DNA of 64,000 nt from NCBI RefSeq assembly GCF_030148435.1, contig NZ_JASBTN010000081.1:156419-220418 (forward strand), read 5' to 3'. The position numbers and the translations under genes are program-made. Under the pieces are notes generated by a model, which did no database searches, had not been told where the DNA came from, and was given only the letters and a program-made list of their open reading frames with translations. Of the stretch, positions 1-8,088 are shown piece by piece. Origin of the DNA: Aliiroseovarius sp. Its GTDB lineage: Bacteria > Pseudomonadota > Alphaproteobacteria > Rhodobacterales > Rhodobacteraceae. The stretch's first letter is position 1. Each line of letters opens with the position of its first letter.

Positions 1-2
1 CG

Positions 3-668
3 GGCAGCCCGTTGACCCATCGCCACATGCTGGCCCGCCTGTCCCGAATGACCCGGGTAGAAGTCGTCGCCCCGCGCTATCGCCTGGCACCCGAACACCC
101 GTTTCCCGCCGCATTCGAGGATGCCTGCGCGGCTTTCGATGCGCTGGTGGCACGAGGATATTCCCCTCAGGAGATCATCCTGGGGGGCGACAGCGCGGGC
201 GGGTCGCTGGCTCTGTCGCTGCTGGCCCGTCTAACTGGCGAGCGGCGCGTGCCCCGCGCGCTTTTTGCCTTTTCCCCGCTCACCGATATGAGCTTCAGCG
301 GTGACTCCTTTCGGGCGAATGCGCTGGCGGACCCCGTTCTGCCTGCCAGCCGATCCGGGCTCTTGTCCGACTGGGTTCTCGCCGGGGCCGAAGCCACGGA
401 TCCGCGCATTTCGCCCCTGTTTGCCAGGTTCGTCGCCCCGCCGCCCGTGCTGCTGCAATTTGGCGACACGGAAATTCTGCGCGATGACAGCCGCCGCATG
501 GCGGCGCGGCTGCGCGCGGCGGGCGGGGAGGTCATCTGCGACGAATGGGTAAACTGCCCCCATGTCTGGGCGCTGATGGATGGCTTGGTGCCCGAAGCAC
601 GCGAATCCCTTACCCGCGTGGCAAGCTTCGTGAATGCTCAGTTCGGCTGCGAAAAGGCCAGCCGGTAG
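3..668 (+). CDS. alpha/beta hydrolase of the hormone-sensitive lipase family, 5'-truncated
   Basis: Probable carboxylesterase. The reading frame is open to the left edge of the window, so the true start and the HGGG oxyanion-hole motif lie outside. Visible features are the YRLAPEHPFPAA segment typical of the HSL (GDXG) family, the nucleophile elbow GGDSAGGSLA, and a late His in CPHVWALM that can complete the Ser-Asp-His triad, with Asp in FGDTEILRDD. Substrate is unknown. Its last 31 bases overlap the 3' end of the convergent comM gene. Confidence 0.85.
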   Translation, partial: GSPLTHRHMLARLSRMTRVEVVAPRYRLAPEHPFPAAFEDACAAFDALVARGYSPQEIILGGDSAGGSLALSLLARLTGERRVPRALFAFSPLTDMSFSGDSFRANALADPVLPASRSGLLSDWVLAGAEATDPRISPLFARFVAPPPVLLQFGDTEILRDDSRRMAARLRAAGGEVICDEWVNCPHVWALMDGLVPEARESLTRVASFVNAQFGCEKASR

Positions 669-2152
669 CTTGCCGCTTCGGCCAGATGGGGTTTGCGCAC
701 GTCCGGTGCCCCCTCCAGATCGGCGATCGTACGCGCGACACGGAGAACCCGGTGATAGCCGCGTGCTGTCAGGCCAAACCGGTCGGCCACCCGGGTCAGG
801 AAGTCACGGCCTTCGGTGTCGGGGCTGGCAATTTCCTCCAACATGGCGCCCTCGGCATCTGCATTCACGCGCAGGGCCTCCCGCCCTTCGAACCGCGCGT
901 CCTGAAGCGCGCGCGCCCGGGCCACGCGGCCGGCCACAGTGGCGGAGCTGTCCCCCGTGGCCGGCATGTCCAGATCGGTGAACTCGACCGGCGGCACCTC
1001 CAGGCGCAGGTCGAACCGGTCCATCAGCGGGCCCGAAATGCGCCCCATGTAATCCGCTCCACATCCCGGCGCGCGATTGCATGCGCGGTTGGCATCGCTG
1101 AGGTAGCCGCATTTGCAGGGGTTGGCAGCGGCGACCAGCATGAAGCGGCAGGGATAGCGCACATGGGCGTTGGCACGGGCCACCACGACCTCGCCGGTCT
1201 CGATCGGTTGGCGCAGGGTTTCCAGCACGGTGCGGTTGAATTCGGGGAATTCGTCCATGAACAGAACGCCATGGTGCGCGAGGCTGATCTCACCCGGTTT
1301 GGCACCGCGTCCGCCGCCGACGATGGCAGCCATGGAGGCGGTGTGATGCGGTTCACGAAACGGACGCGTTCGCGAGATGCCGCCATCGTCCAGATGACCC
1401 GCAAGCGATTGAATCATGGACGTTTCCAGCGCCTCTGAGGGGGACAGGGGCGGCAGGATCGAGGGCAGGCGCGCGGCCAGCATGGACTTGCCCGCGCCGG
1501 GGCTGCCGACCATCATCAGGTGGTGGCGACCCGCGGCTGCGATCTCCAACGCCCGCTTGGCACGTTCCTGTCCCTTCACCTCCAGAAGGTCGCGCCCCGT
1601 GGGATTGGTGGACACTTCGCCGGGATCGGCCGGTTCAAGCGGCGATTGGCCGGTGAAATGCTGGATCACCGCAGGCAGGGTGCGTGCGGCCAGCACCTTG
1701 GCGGCCCCGACCCAGGCGGCTTCGGCCCCGCAGGCTTGCGGGCAGATCAGGTCGCGGTCATCTTCGGCGGCGGCCATGGCGGCGGGCCGGGCGCCGATCA
1801 CCGGGACCAGCGAGCCGTCCAGCGACAATTCGCCCAGGGCCAGGGTGTTTGCGACCTCTTCCGAGGGGATGATTTCGAGCGCGGCGAGGACAGCCAGTGC
1901 GATGGGCAGGTCGAAATGCGAGCCTTCCTTGGGCAGGTCGGCGGGCGACATGTTGATGGTGATCTTGCGCGCGGGCAGGGCAATCGCCATGGCGTTCAAT
2001 GCGGCGCGAACCCGCTCGCGGGCTTCCGAGACAGCCTTGTCCGGAAGGCCGACAATGGAAAAGGAGGGCATGCCGGGCGAGAAGGCGCATTGCACCTCGA
2101 CCCGGCGGGCTTCGATGCCTTCGAAGGCGACCGTATAGGCGCGCGTGACCAT
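638..2152 (-). CDS. comM: YifB/ComM family Mg-chelatase-like AAA+ ATPase
   Basis: ComM is a hexameric helicase that drives branch migration of incoming DNA during natural transformation. The 504-residue protein has an N-terminal Lon-like fold (starts MVTRAYTVAFEGIEA), Walker A GSPGAGKSM, Walker B-like FMDEFPEF, a Cys cluster CKCGYLSDANRACNRAPGC, and the C-terminal Mg-chelatase-type region ending in YHRVLRVARTIADLEG. An ATG 36 bases further upstream is possible, but the start at 2152 has GGAG five bases before it and matches the family N-terminus. Upstream lie two GTTAACCATT sequences that resemble CtrA half-sites. Family and length fit well; the competence role is inferred from homologues. 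Confidence 0.93.
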   Translation of the reverse strand: MVTRAYTVAFEGIEARRVEVQCAFSPGMPSFSIVGLPDKAVSEARERVRAALNAMAIALPARKITINMSPADLPKEGSHFDLPIALAVLAALEIIPSEEVANTLALGELSLDGSLVPVIGARPAAMAAAEDDRDLICPQACGAEAAWVGAAKVLAARTLPAVIQHFTGQSPLEPADPGEVSTNPTGRDLLEVKGQERAKRALEIAAAGRHHLMMVGSPGAGKSMLAARLPSILPPLSPSEALETSMIQSLAGHLDDGGISRTRPFREPHHTASMAAIVGGGRGAKPGEISLAHHGVLFMDEFPEFNRTVLETLRQPIETGEVVVARANAHVRYPCRFMLVAAANPCKCGYLSDANRACNRAPGCGADYMGRISGPLMDRFDLRLEVPPVEFTDLDMPATGDSSATVAGRVARARALQDARFEGREALRVNADAEGAMLEEIASPDTEGRDFLTRVADRFGLTARGYHRVLRVARTIADLEGAPDVRKPHLAEAASYRLAFSQPN

Positions 2153-2184
2153 GGGAGCTCCGTAAATCACTGCGTTGAAATCGT

Positions 2185-2228
2185 TCACAATGGTTAACGC
2201 GGGCTTGGTTTACAAATGGTTAACCCCT
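2185..2228 (-). promoter_or_regulatory. candidate CtrA-binding half-sites upstream of comM
   Basis: Two identical GTTAACCATT decamers lie at 2189-2198 and 2215-2224, read on the comM strand and 26 bases apart. They contain TTAACCAT, the half-site of the CtrA response regulator of alphaproteobacteria. A third, weaker TTAACAT lies near 2233-2239. The sites sit about 37-72 bases before the comM ATG, where a promoter would be. Function is inferred. Confidence 0.5.
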
Positions 2229-2299
2229 GCGATGTTAATCGTCATGGAACCTGCCGGGAAGTCGGGTTCAGCCCAGTCTCCGCGTGACGGTGGGCGGGG

Positions 2300-3166
2300 T
2301 CACAGCAGGGCCATGAAGGCCGGCCAGGCCTCGGGGTCATTCACCGTCTTGTCGCGGCAGGCGGGATTGCAGAAGCCGAACACTCGCCCGTCGAGTTCCA
2401 GGAAGTCGGCGACCGGCTTGCCCGAAAAGGGGCAGGCGGTGTTTTCCGACGGGCCGGTATCCACCGCCCGGGCCTTGCGCGGGGCGGGGCCGGGCCAGGG
2501 GCCGTGGGTGACTGCCATCGCATATGGCATCGGGTCATAGCTTTTTGTCAGCCCCAACGCGCGCCAGCGGCGGAAGGCGGGGTCGGCGAGGTGTCGGGCG
2601 ACGTAAGCTGCGGCCCGATCCCCGACCGGCAGGCCGTAGCCCGCGATACGGGCGGCAACGGGGGCGTAGAAAACATCGGCCAGGGAATAGGCGCCGAACA
2701 GCCAGGGGCCCTCCGGTCCGTGGCGGGTGCGGGCCAGTGACCAGAGCTCTTCGATCCGGGCAAGGTCGGCGCATACCGCGTCCGAGGGGGTGAAATCGGT
2801 GTAGCCGCTGTGCAATTGCATCGGGCAGTCGCCGCGCAGGGCGGTGAAACCCGAGTGCATCTCGGCAACCAGCCAGCGGGCGAGTGCCCGGGCCTCGGGA
2901 TCGACGGGCCAGAACCCAGCATCGGGATGGCGTTCCGCCAGGGTCTCGGCCATGGCGAGGGTATCGCCGATCACCGTGCCCTCGGGCGTGCGCATCACGG
3001 GGACAAGGCGGGCTGGGGCGAGGGGCTCAAGGTCCTGTTTCATCGTGCCGGAATAGAGCCCGACAGGCTGGGTGCGGGCGGGGATGCCGAAGCGCTCGAA
3101 CATGAGCCATCCGCGCAGGGACCAGGAGGAAAACATCCGGTCGCCGATATAAAGATCATAGGTCAT
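2300..3166 (-). CDS. glutathione S-transferase with C-terminal YHS-like metal-binding tail
   Basis: The 288-residue protein has an N-terminal thioredoxin-fold GST domain (YIGDRMFSSWSLRGWLMFERFG, LVPVMRTPEGTVIGDTLAMAETL) and a helical C-terminal GST domain to about residue 215. It then continues with a segment unusual for GSTs: C245-PFSGKPV and FGFC266-NPAC270-RDK followed by NDPEAWPAF, which resembles the YHS/TRASH metal-binding fold. Normal GSTs are about 200-230 residues. The tail may bind Zn, Cu or Fe. It is a single gene on the minus strand between comM and the cobalamin pair. GST assignment is confident; the tail assignment is by motif only. Confidence 0.8.
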   Translation of the reverse strand: MTYDLYIGDRMFSSWSLRGWLMFERFGIPARTQPVGLYSGTMKQDLEPLAPARLVPVMRTPEGTVIGDTLAMAETLAERHPDAGFWPVDPEARALARWLVAEMHSGFTALRGDCPMQLHSGYTDFTPSDAVCADLARIEELWSLARTRHGPEGPWLFGAYSLADVFYAPVAARIAGYGLPVGDRAAAYVARHLADPAFRRWRALGLTKSYDPMPYAMAVTHGPWPGPAPRKARAVDTGPSENTACPFSGKPVADFLELDGRVFGFCNPACRDKTVNDPEAWPAFMALL

Positions 3167-3224
3167 GGGGACAGGTTAGGGCCTGCTCCGCCTCACGCCA
3201 AACCACAATTTTTGGCAGGCTCCA

Positions 3225-3797
3225 TCACGGGAGGTGATTGATCTCGCCGACCTCCGCGCCCATTGGCCCCAGGGTAATGCGGGTCAGCGACAGGTTGTCG
3301 ATGCGTTGCGCCAGGATGGCGGCAGGCGCCCTTTGCAAGGCCAGCGCCAGTTGGGTCAGGATCGCGCCGAAATGGGCGACGATGATGATATCGGCGGGGC
3401 CGCGCAGGGTCTCTACCGCAGCACTGACGCGGGCCTCGGTCTGGAACCAGCTCTCTCCGTTCGGGGCGGAGACATGGCCGGGTTCATCCCAGAAGCGGCG
3501 CGAAAGCTTGCCGTGAGTGGCGTCGATTTCATCGAAGCTTTTCAGTTCCCAGTCGCCGAAGTGAATTTCGCGTAGACGGGGGTCGTCGGGCAGGCGCGGG
3601 CGACCGCGGGCGATGGCGTCTGCGGTGGCGCGGCTGCGGATGAGGTCGGATGAGACAACCGGCGCTCCCTCGGGCAAGTAGGCGGCAAGCCGGTCCAGTT
3701 GTGCGGTGTCCGACAGGTCGGCGGGAAGGTCGCTCCACCCGACCATGGTCCTGGCGTGGGTGGGGCCATGGCGGATCCACCAGAATGTCGTCGTCAT
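3225..3797 (-). CDS. histidine phosphatase family protein, candidate alpha-ribazole phosphatase
   Basis: This 190-residue protein belongs to the phosphoglycerate mutase-like superfamily: RHG at residues 9-11 supplies the phospho-accepting His, REIHFGDWE carries the acid, and IIVAHFGAI the second His. Its start overlaps the stop of cobU by four bases (ATGA), so the two are translationally coupled. That linkage suggests a CobC-like role, removing phosphate from alpha-ribazole phosphate or adenosylcobalamin phosphate late in B12 assembly. Without the context it could be any small phosphatase of this superfamily, so no symbol is given. Confidence 0.8.
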   Translation of the reverse strand: MTTTFWWIRHGPTHARTMVGWSDLPADLSDTAQLDRLAAYLPEGAPVVSSDLIRSRATADAIARGRPRLPDDPRLREIHFGDWELKSFDEIDATHGKLSRRFWDEPGHVSAPNGESWFQTEARVSAAVETLRGPADIIIVAHFGAILTQLALALQRAPAAILAQRIDNLSLTRITLGPMGAEVGEINHLP

Positions 3798-4315
3798 TTC
3801 AACACCAATGGCAGGCCGGCGATGACGGCGATCACGCTGTCGGCGGCTGCGGCCAGCCGCTGGTTCAACGCGCCCTGGGCATTGCGGAACCTGCGCGCCA
3901 GAGCGTTTTCCGGCACGATGCCCGCGCCGACCTCGTTTGTGACCACGACCACCGGGGCGGGACAGGTATTCAGTGCCTCGATCAGCCGGGCCTCTTCGGC
4001 CGCAAGATCGCTGTCGGCAAAGAGGTGATTGCTCAGCCAGAGCGTGGCACAGTCCAGCAGCACGGCCTCATCCCTGCGGGCCTGTATCAGGGCGGCGGGC
4101 ACATCCAGGGGCGCCTCGATCGTGCGCCAGGCCGTGCCGCGCCGGTCCTGGTGCAGTCTGATCTTGCGCGTCATCTCCTCGTCATGGGCCTGGCCTGTCG
4201 CGATATAGAGCAACGGGCGGCCCGTGTCGGTCAGCAGCCTCTCGGCATGGGCGGATTTGCCGGAGCCGGCGCCGCCGATGACAAGGCTGAACTGGGGCAG
4301 GGGGGCATTGGTCAT
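3794..4315 (-). CDS. cobU: bifunctional adenosylcobinamide kinase / adenosylcobinamide-phosphate guanylyltransferase
   Basis: CobU (CobP) phosphorylates adenosylcobinamide and then transfers GMP to it, giving AdoCbi-GDP in the nucleotide-loop branch of B12 synthesis and salvage. The 173-residue protein has the P-loop GGAGSGKSAHAERL at the N-terminus, the conserved LYIATGQAHDEEM segment, HQDRRGTAWRTIEAP containing the guanylylated-His region, LLDCATLWLSNHL, and VVTNEVGAGIVPE. Length and motif order match the family. It is followed directly by the histidine phosphatase. No B12 riboswitch was seen upstream. Confidence 0.95.
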   Translation of the reverse strand: MTNAPLPQFSLVIGGAGSGKSAHAERLLTDTGRPLLYIATGQAHDEEMTRKIRLHQDRRGTAWRTIEAPLDVPAALIQARRDEAVLLDCATLWLSNHLFADSDLAAEEARLIEALNTCPAPVVVVTNEVGAGIVPENALARRFRNAQGALNQRLAAAADSVIAVIAGLPLVLK

Positions 4316-4390
4316 GCGCCCTGCCTAACGCCTGCGACGCATTGGCGCAATCGGGTTGCACCGGGGCGGGCCGGGTGGCAGGCTTTGCGT

Positions 4391-5218
4391 ATGAAAACGG
4401 TTTTGTCAGGTTGGATGATCGGGGTCGGGGTGGTGATGGCTACGCCTGCGGCCTGGGGTGCAGGCGAGGGCAAGAATGTCGTGCCGGACGCCGCTTTGCA
4501 GGCGGATGTGATCATCCTGGGCGAGACCCACGACAATCCGGCGCACCATCAGGTTCAGGCGGGTTGGGTGACAGCCTTGAAGCCGAAGGCTCTGGTATTC
4601 GAAATGCTGACAGAGGCGCAGGCGGCCGCGGATGCGCCGGAGCTTCGTTCCGATCAGGCGGCGCTGGGGGCAGCGTTGGGCTGGGCAGACAGCGGCTGGC
4701 CGGATTTCGCCATGTATTATCCGATCCTTGCTGCCAGCGACGCACCCATCTACGGCGCTGCCGTCCCGCGCGAAACGGTGCAGGCGGCCTTTGACGGCGA
4801 TGTGATGGCCCTGTTTGGGGAAGGCGCCGCAGCCTACGGTCTGGCCGACCCCTTGCCCGAAGCGCAGCTGTCCGCACGTCTGGACCTGCAATTCGATGCC
4901 CATTGCAAGGCGATGCCGCGCGAGGCGCTGGGAGGAATGATCGAGGTCCAGCGGTTGCGAGATGCGAACCTGGCCCGCGCCGTGGTGCGCGCATTGGACG
5001 AGGTCGGTCCACCGGTGGCGGTGATAACCGGCAACGGCCACGCGCGGCGGGACTGGGGCGTACCGTCCTATCTGGCGCGGGTGGCGCCGGAGCTTTCGGT
5101 CTTTGTCCTGGGGCAATCCGAGGACGCCGTGATGCCGGATGGGGGCTTTGACCTGGTGCTGGATGCGCCGGCAGTGGAGCGCCCGGACCCCTGCGAGGTA
5201 TTTCTGAACCGCGAATAG
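4391..5218 (+). CDS. ChaN-like exported haem-binding protein
   Basis: A 275-residue secreted protein of the ChaN (DUF399) family. The chosen ATG gives a clear signal peptide (MKTVLSGWMIGVGVVMATPAAWG) with a probable signal peptidase I site after AWG; unlike lipoprotein ChaN members it has no lipobox Cys. The family signature ILGETHDNPAHHQVQ follows, and TGNGHARRDWGVPSYL is the conserved late segment. In characterised ChaN, dimers stack haem between them. No iron-uptake genes are adjacent, so a haem role here is inferred from the family. Upstream in-frame codons back to 3650 are not part of the gene; they run antisense through cobU. Confidence 0.85.
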   Translation: MKTVLSGWMIGVGVVMATPAAWGAGEGKNVVPDAALQADVIILGETHDNPAHHQVQAGWVTALKPKALVFEMLTEAQAAADAPELRSDQAALGAALGWADSGWPDFAMYYPILAASDAPIYGAAVPRETVQAAFDGDVMALFGEGAAAYGLADPLPEAQLSARLDLQFDAHCKAMPREALGGMIEVQRLRDANLARAVVRALDEVGPPVAVITGNGHARRDWGVPSYLARVAPELSVFVLGQSEDAVMPDGGFDLVLDAPAVERPDPCEVFLNRE

Positions 5219-5326
5219 GGGTTTCGCGGCCCGGCCCTTACCCCGTTGCGCCGGGAAGGCCCCTTTGGGTTGCAGTTTGCGCGCCTACTTCGTAACACTC
5301 GGGTCTGACACCGAAAGGGGGCGCAT

Positions 5327-6526
5327 ATGCTCGCAGGCAAACGCATTCTTCTGATCATCGGCGGCGGGATCGCGGCGTTCAAATCGCTGGACCTGATCCG
5401 GCGGCTACGCGAGCGGGGGGCGTCGGTGGTGCCGGTCATCACAAGGGCGGGGCAGGAATTCGTGACCCCGCTGAGCGCCTCGGGTCTGGCCGCCGAGAAA
5501 GCCTATACCGAGCTGTTCGACCTGACCGATGAAGCCGAGATGGGTCATATCGAGCTGTCGCGCGCCGCCGATCTGGTGGTGGTGGCCCCGGCCACGGCGG
5601 ACCTTCTGGGCAAGATGGCGGGGGGGCTGGCAAATGACCTGGCCTCGACCCTGCTGATGGCGACCGACAAGCGGGTGCTGGTGGCACCAGCGATGAACGT
5701 GCGCATGTGGGAGCATCCGGCCTGTCAGCGCAATGTTGCGACCCTGAAGGGCGATGGCGTGCTGTTTGTCGGCCCGAGCGAGGGCGACATGGCCTGTGGC
5801 GAATACGGGCCCGGGCGCATGTCGGAACCGCTGGAGATTGTCGCTGCGGTCGAAGTGGCATTGGCCGAAGGGCCGCTCAGCGGCAAGCATGTGCTGGTAA
5901 CATCCGGCCCCACCCATGAGCCGATAGACCCGGTGCGCTATATCGCCAACCGGTCTTCCGGCGCGCAGGGCTCGGCGATTGCATCCGCGCTGGCGGCATT
6001 GGGGGCGGATGTGACCTTTGTGACCGGCCCGGCCGATGTGCCGCCGCCCTCGGGGGTCACGGTGGTCAGGGTTCAGACCGCCCGCGAAATGCTGGAGGCG
6101 GTACAGGGTGCCTTGCCTGCGGATGCCGGGATCTTTGCCGCGGCTGTGGCCGACTGGCGCGTGTCCTCGGAAAGCGGGTCGAAGATCAAGAAGGATGGCA
6201 AGGGCAGCCTTCCGGTTCTGGAGTTTGCCGAGAACCCGGATATTCTGGCCACGGTCAGCCGGATGGGTGAAGATCGCCCCGGGCTGGTCGTTGGCTTCGC
6301 CGCCGAGACCGATGACGTGATTGCCCACGCCACCGCCAAACGCGCCCGCAAGGGCTGTGACTGGATCGTTGCCAATGACGTGAGCCCGGAGACGGGCATC
6401 ATGGGCGGGACCGAGAACGCCGTGACCGTGATCGATGAAGAAGGCGCCGAGGAATGGCCGCGCATGGGCAAGGACGAGGTTGCGCGCAAGCTGGCCGCGC
6501 GGGTGGCCGAGGCCTTGGCGCAGTAG
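5327..6526 (+). CDS. coaBC: bifunctional phosphopantothenoylcysteine decarboxylase / phosphopantothenate-cysteine ligase
   Basis: CoaBC makes 4'-phosphopantetheine for coenzyme A: the CoaB half joins cysteine to phosphopantothenate and the flavin-dependent CoaC half decarboxylates the product. The 399-residue protein has the CoaC flavin fold (GGGIAAFKSLDLIRRL), the active-site His in EMGHIELSRAAD, the APAMNVRMW substrate-clamp motif and KGDGVLFVGPSEGDMACGE, then the CoaB half with VTSGPTHEPIDPVRYIANRS and SSGAQGSAIASAL. A strong AAAGGGGG ribosome site precedes the ATG. It is followed 41 bases later by dut, the arrangement common in proteobacteria. Confidence 0.96.
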   Translation: MLAGKRILLIIGGGIAAFKSLDLIRRLRERGASVVPVITRAGQEFVTPLSASGLAAEKAYTELFDLTDEAEMGHIELSRAADLVVVAPATADLLGKMAGGLANDLASTLLMATDKRVLVAPAMNVRMWEHPACQRNVATLKGDGVLFVGPSEGDMACGEYGPGRMSEPLEIVAAVEVALAEGPLSGKHVLVTSGPTHEPIDPVRYIANRSSGAQGSAIASALAALGADVTFVTGPADVPPPSGVTVVRVQTAREMLEAVQGALPADAGIFAAAVADWRVSSESGSKIKKDGKGSLPVLEFAENPDILATVSRMGEDRPGLVVGFAAETDDVIAHATAKRARKGCDWIVANDVSPETGIMGGTENAVTVIDEEGAEEWPRMGKDEVARKLAARVAEALAQ

Positions 6527-6530
6527 ATTT

Positions 6531-6567
6531 CTTGCCTCCGGCGGGGATATTTGGGGAAAGATGAAAG
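6531..6567 (+). repeat. dispersed GGATATTT intergenic repeat, copy A
   Basis: Contains CTCCGGCGGGGATATTT followed by GGGGAAAGATGAAAG. It fills almost the whole gap between coaBC and dut and ends directly at the dut ATG, so its purine-rich end is the only available ribosome binding region for dut. Related copies lie at 8636-8775, 12224-12367, 53451-53488 and 63377-63432. Confidence 0.75.
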
Positions 6568-7032
6568 ATGCCTGTCATTCGCTTGATCTGGGACGAGGGC
6601 GCGGATCAGACCCTGCCGTTGCCGAGCTATGAAACACCGGGATCGGCGGGCGCGGACCTGCGGGCGAACCTGTCCGAAGCGGACCGGGAGACGGGGATCA
6701 CACTGGCCCCGATGGAGCGGCGACTCATCCCGACCGGGCTCAGGGTCGAAATCCCCGAAGGGTTCGAGATGCAGATCCGGCCGCGCTCGGGCCTGGCGTT
6801 GAAACACGGGATTTCCCTGCCCAATACGCCCGGTACGATCGACAGCGATTATCGTGGACCCCTGGGGGTGATCTTGATCAATCTCAGTGCAGAGCCCTTC
6901 ACCGTGGGCCATGGTGAGCGCGTTGCCCAGGCCGTGATCACCCCCGTGGTGCAGGCCGGGTTCAACGTCGTGGAGACGCTGGGCGAGACCGGGCGCGGAG
7001 CCGGGGGCTTTGGGTCAACCGGTCGCAAATAG
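6568..7032 (+). CDS. dut: dUTP diphosphatase
   Basis: Hydrolyses dUTP to dUMP and pyrophosphate, keeping uracil out of DNA and supplying thymidylate synthesis. The 154-residue trimeric-type enzyme has all five family motifs in order: [22 protein letters not shown], the catalytic-Asp segment [21 protein letters not shown], and the C-terminal [10 protein letters not shown] arm that closes over the nucleotide. It lies between coaBC and moeB on the same strand. Its translation start directly abuts a copy of the dispersed repeat. Confidence 0.97.
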   Translation: MPVIRLIWDEGADQTLPLPSYETPGSAGADLRANLSEADRETGITLAPMERRLIPTGLRVEIPEGFEMQIRPRSGLALKHGISLPNTPGTIDSDYRGPLGVILINLSAEPFTVGHGERVAQAVITPVVQAGFNVVETLGETGRGAGGFGSTGRK

Positions 7033-7053
7033 GGCCGAAAATAGGAGCGAGAC

Positions 7054-8088
7054 ATGCTGTGGGTTCTGGCCATCTTGGCACTGATCTGGGGGTTGGGCTG
7101 GGCCTTTGACATGCCCCGCGCGCGGCTGTGGTTCCTGACCGGCATCGTCCTGGTCGCGGTGCTGGCGATCCATGCGACCCTGCCGGTGAACAACCCGCTG
7201 GTGGTGGCGATCGGCGGCACCCTGGGCGGCTGGCTGGTGGTAATCGGGGCGGTGGCAGTGGGGGGGCTCTATGGGCGCGGGGTGGCCTGGTTGAAGGCAC
7301 ACGCGCCCGAGGCCCCGAAGCCCGAAGAAGGTCCGTTCACCGACACCGAACTCAACCGCTATGCGCGTCACATCGTGTTGCGCGAAGTCGGCGGGCCGGG
7401 CCAGTTGGCGATGAAAAACGCCAAGGTGCTGGTGGTGGGGGCAGGCGGGTTGGGCAGCCCGGCGCTTCTGTACCTGGCCGCTGCCGGGATCGGCACCATC
7501 GGGGTGGTGGATGATGACGAGGTCGACAACTCGAACCTGCAACGCCAGGTGATCCACCGCGATCGGGACATCGGCACCCCCAAGGTGTTTTCCGCCGAAC
7601 GCGCGATGAAGGCGCAGAACCCGGCCATCGAGGTGCGGCCCTACAACCGCCGTCTGGACGAGGAAAGCGCCGAGGCGATCATCGCCGAATATGACCTGGT
7701 CCTGGAGGGCACGGACAATTTTGCCACCCGCTACCTGGTGAACCGCGTTGCCGCCAGACTGGGCAAACCGGTAATCGGCGCGGCGCTGAGCCAGTGGGAA
7801 GGGCAGATCTCAACATTTGACCCCGCCAAGGGCGCGCCCTGTTACCAATGCGTCTTCCCGGAAGCCCCCGCGCCGGGGCTTGCCCCGTCCTGTTCCGAGG
7901 CCGGCGTGGTCGGCCCGTTGCCCGGCGTCATGGGCTCGATGATGGCGGTCGAGGTGGTCAAGGAACTGTCCCGGGCGGGCGAAGGCCTGCGCGGCCGCAT
8001 GCTGATCTATGACGCCATGTATGGCGATGTGCGGGTTATCCGGACGAAAAGGCGAGAGGACTGCCCGGTCTGCGGGAACGCTGCGTGA
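7054..8088 (+). CDS. moeB: MoeB-type sulfur-carrier adenylyltransferase with N-terminal membrane segments
   Basis: HesA/MoeB/ThiF family: adenylates the C-terminal Gly of a ubiquitin-like sulfur carrier (MoaD or ThiS). The E1-like domain starts near residue 93 (FTDTELNRYARHIVLREVG) with nucleotide loop VVGAGGLGSPAL, Mg-binding DDDEVDNSNLQRQ, the zinc Cys pairs in CYQCVFPE and CPVCG, and the conserved Cys in APSCSEAGVVGPLPG. Ahead of it are about 85 residues holding three hydrophobic stretches (roughly 1-20, 25-45, 53-75), absent from E. coli MoeB. No rhodanese domain follows. The gene ends in a GTGA overlap with the broken acetyltransferase. Confidence 0.9.
   Translation: MLWVLAILALIWGLGWAFDMPRARLWFLTGIVLVAVLAIHATLPVNNPLVVAIGGTLGGWLVVIGAVAVGGLYGRGVAWLKAHAPEAPKPEEGPFTDTELNRYARHIVLREVGGPGQLAMKNAKVLVVGAGGLGSPALLYLAAAGIGTIGVVDDDEVDNSNLQRQVIHRDRDIGTPKVFSAERAMKAQNPAIEVRPYNRRLDEESAEAIIAEYDLVLEGTDNFATRYLVNRVAARLGKPVIGAALSQWEGQISTFDPAKGAPCYQCVFPEAPAPGLAPSCSEAGVVGPLPGVMGSMMAVEVVKELSRAGEGLRGRMLIYDAMYGDVRVIRTKRREDCPVCGNAA

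Noticed and set aside
545..1438. A 297-codon plus-strand frame opposite comM.
   Set aside because: Antisense shadow: AAA+ motifs are all on the minus strand.
4316..4390. A cobalamin riboswitch before cobU.
   Set aside because: The 75-base gap to the divergent gene is too short and has no B12-box sequence.
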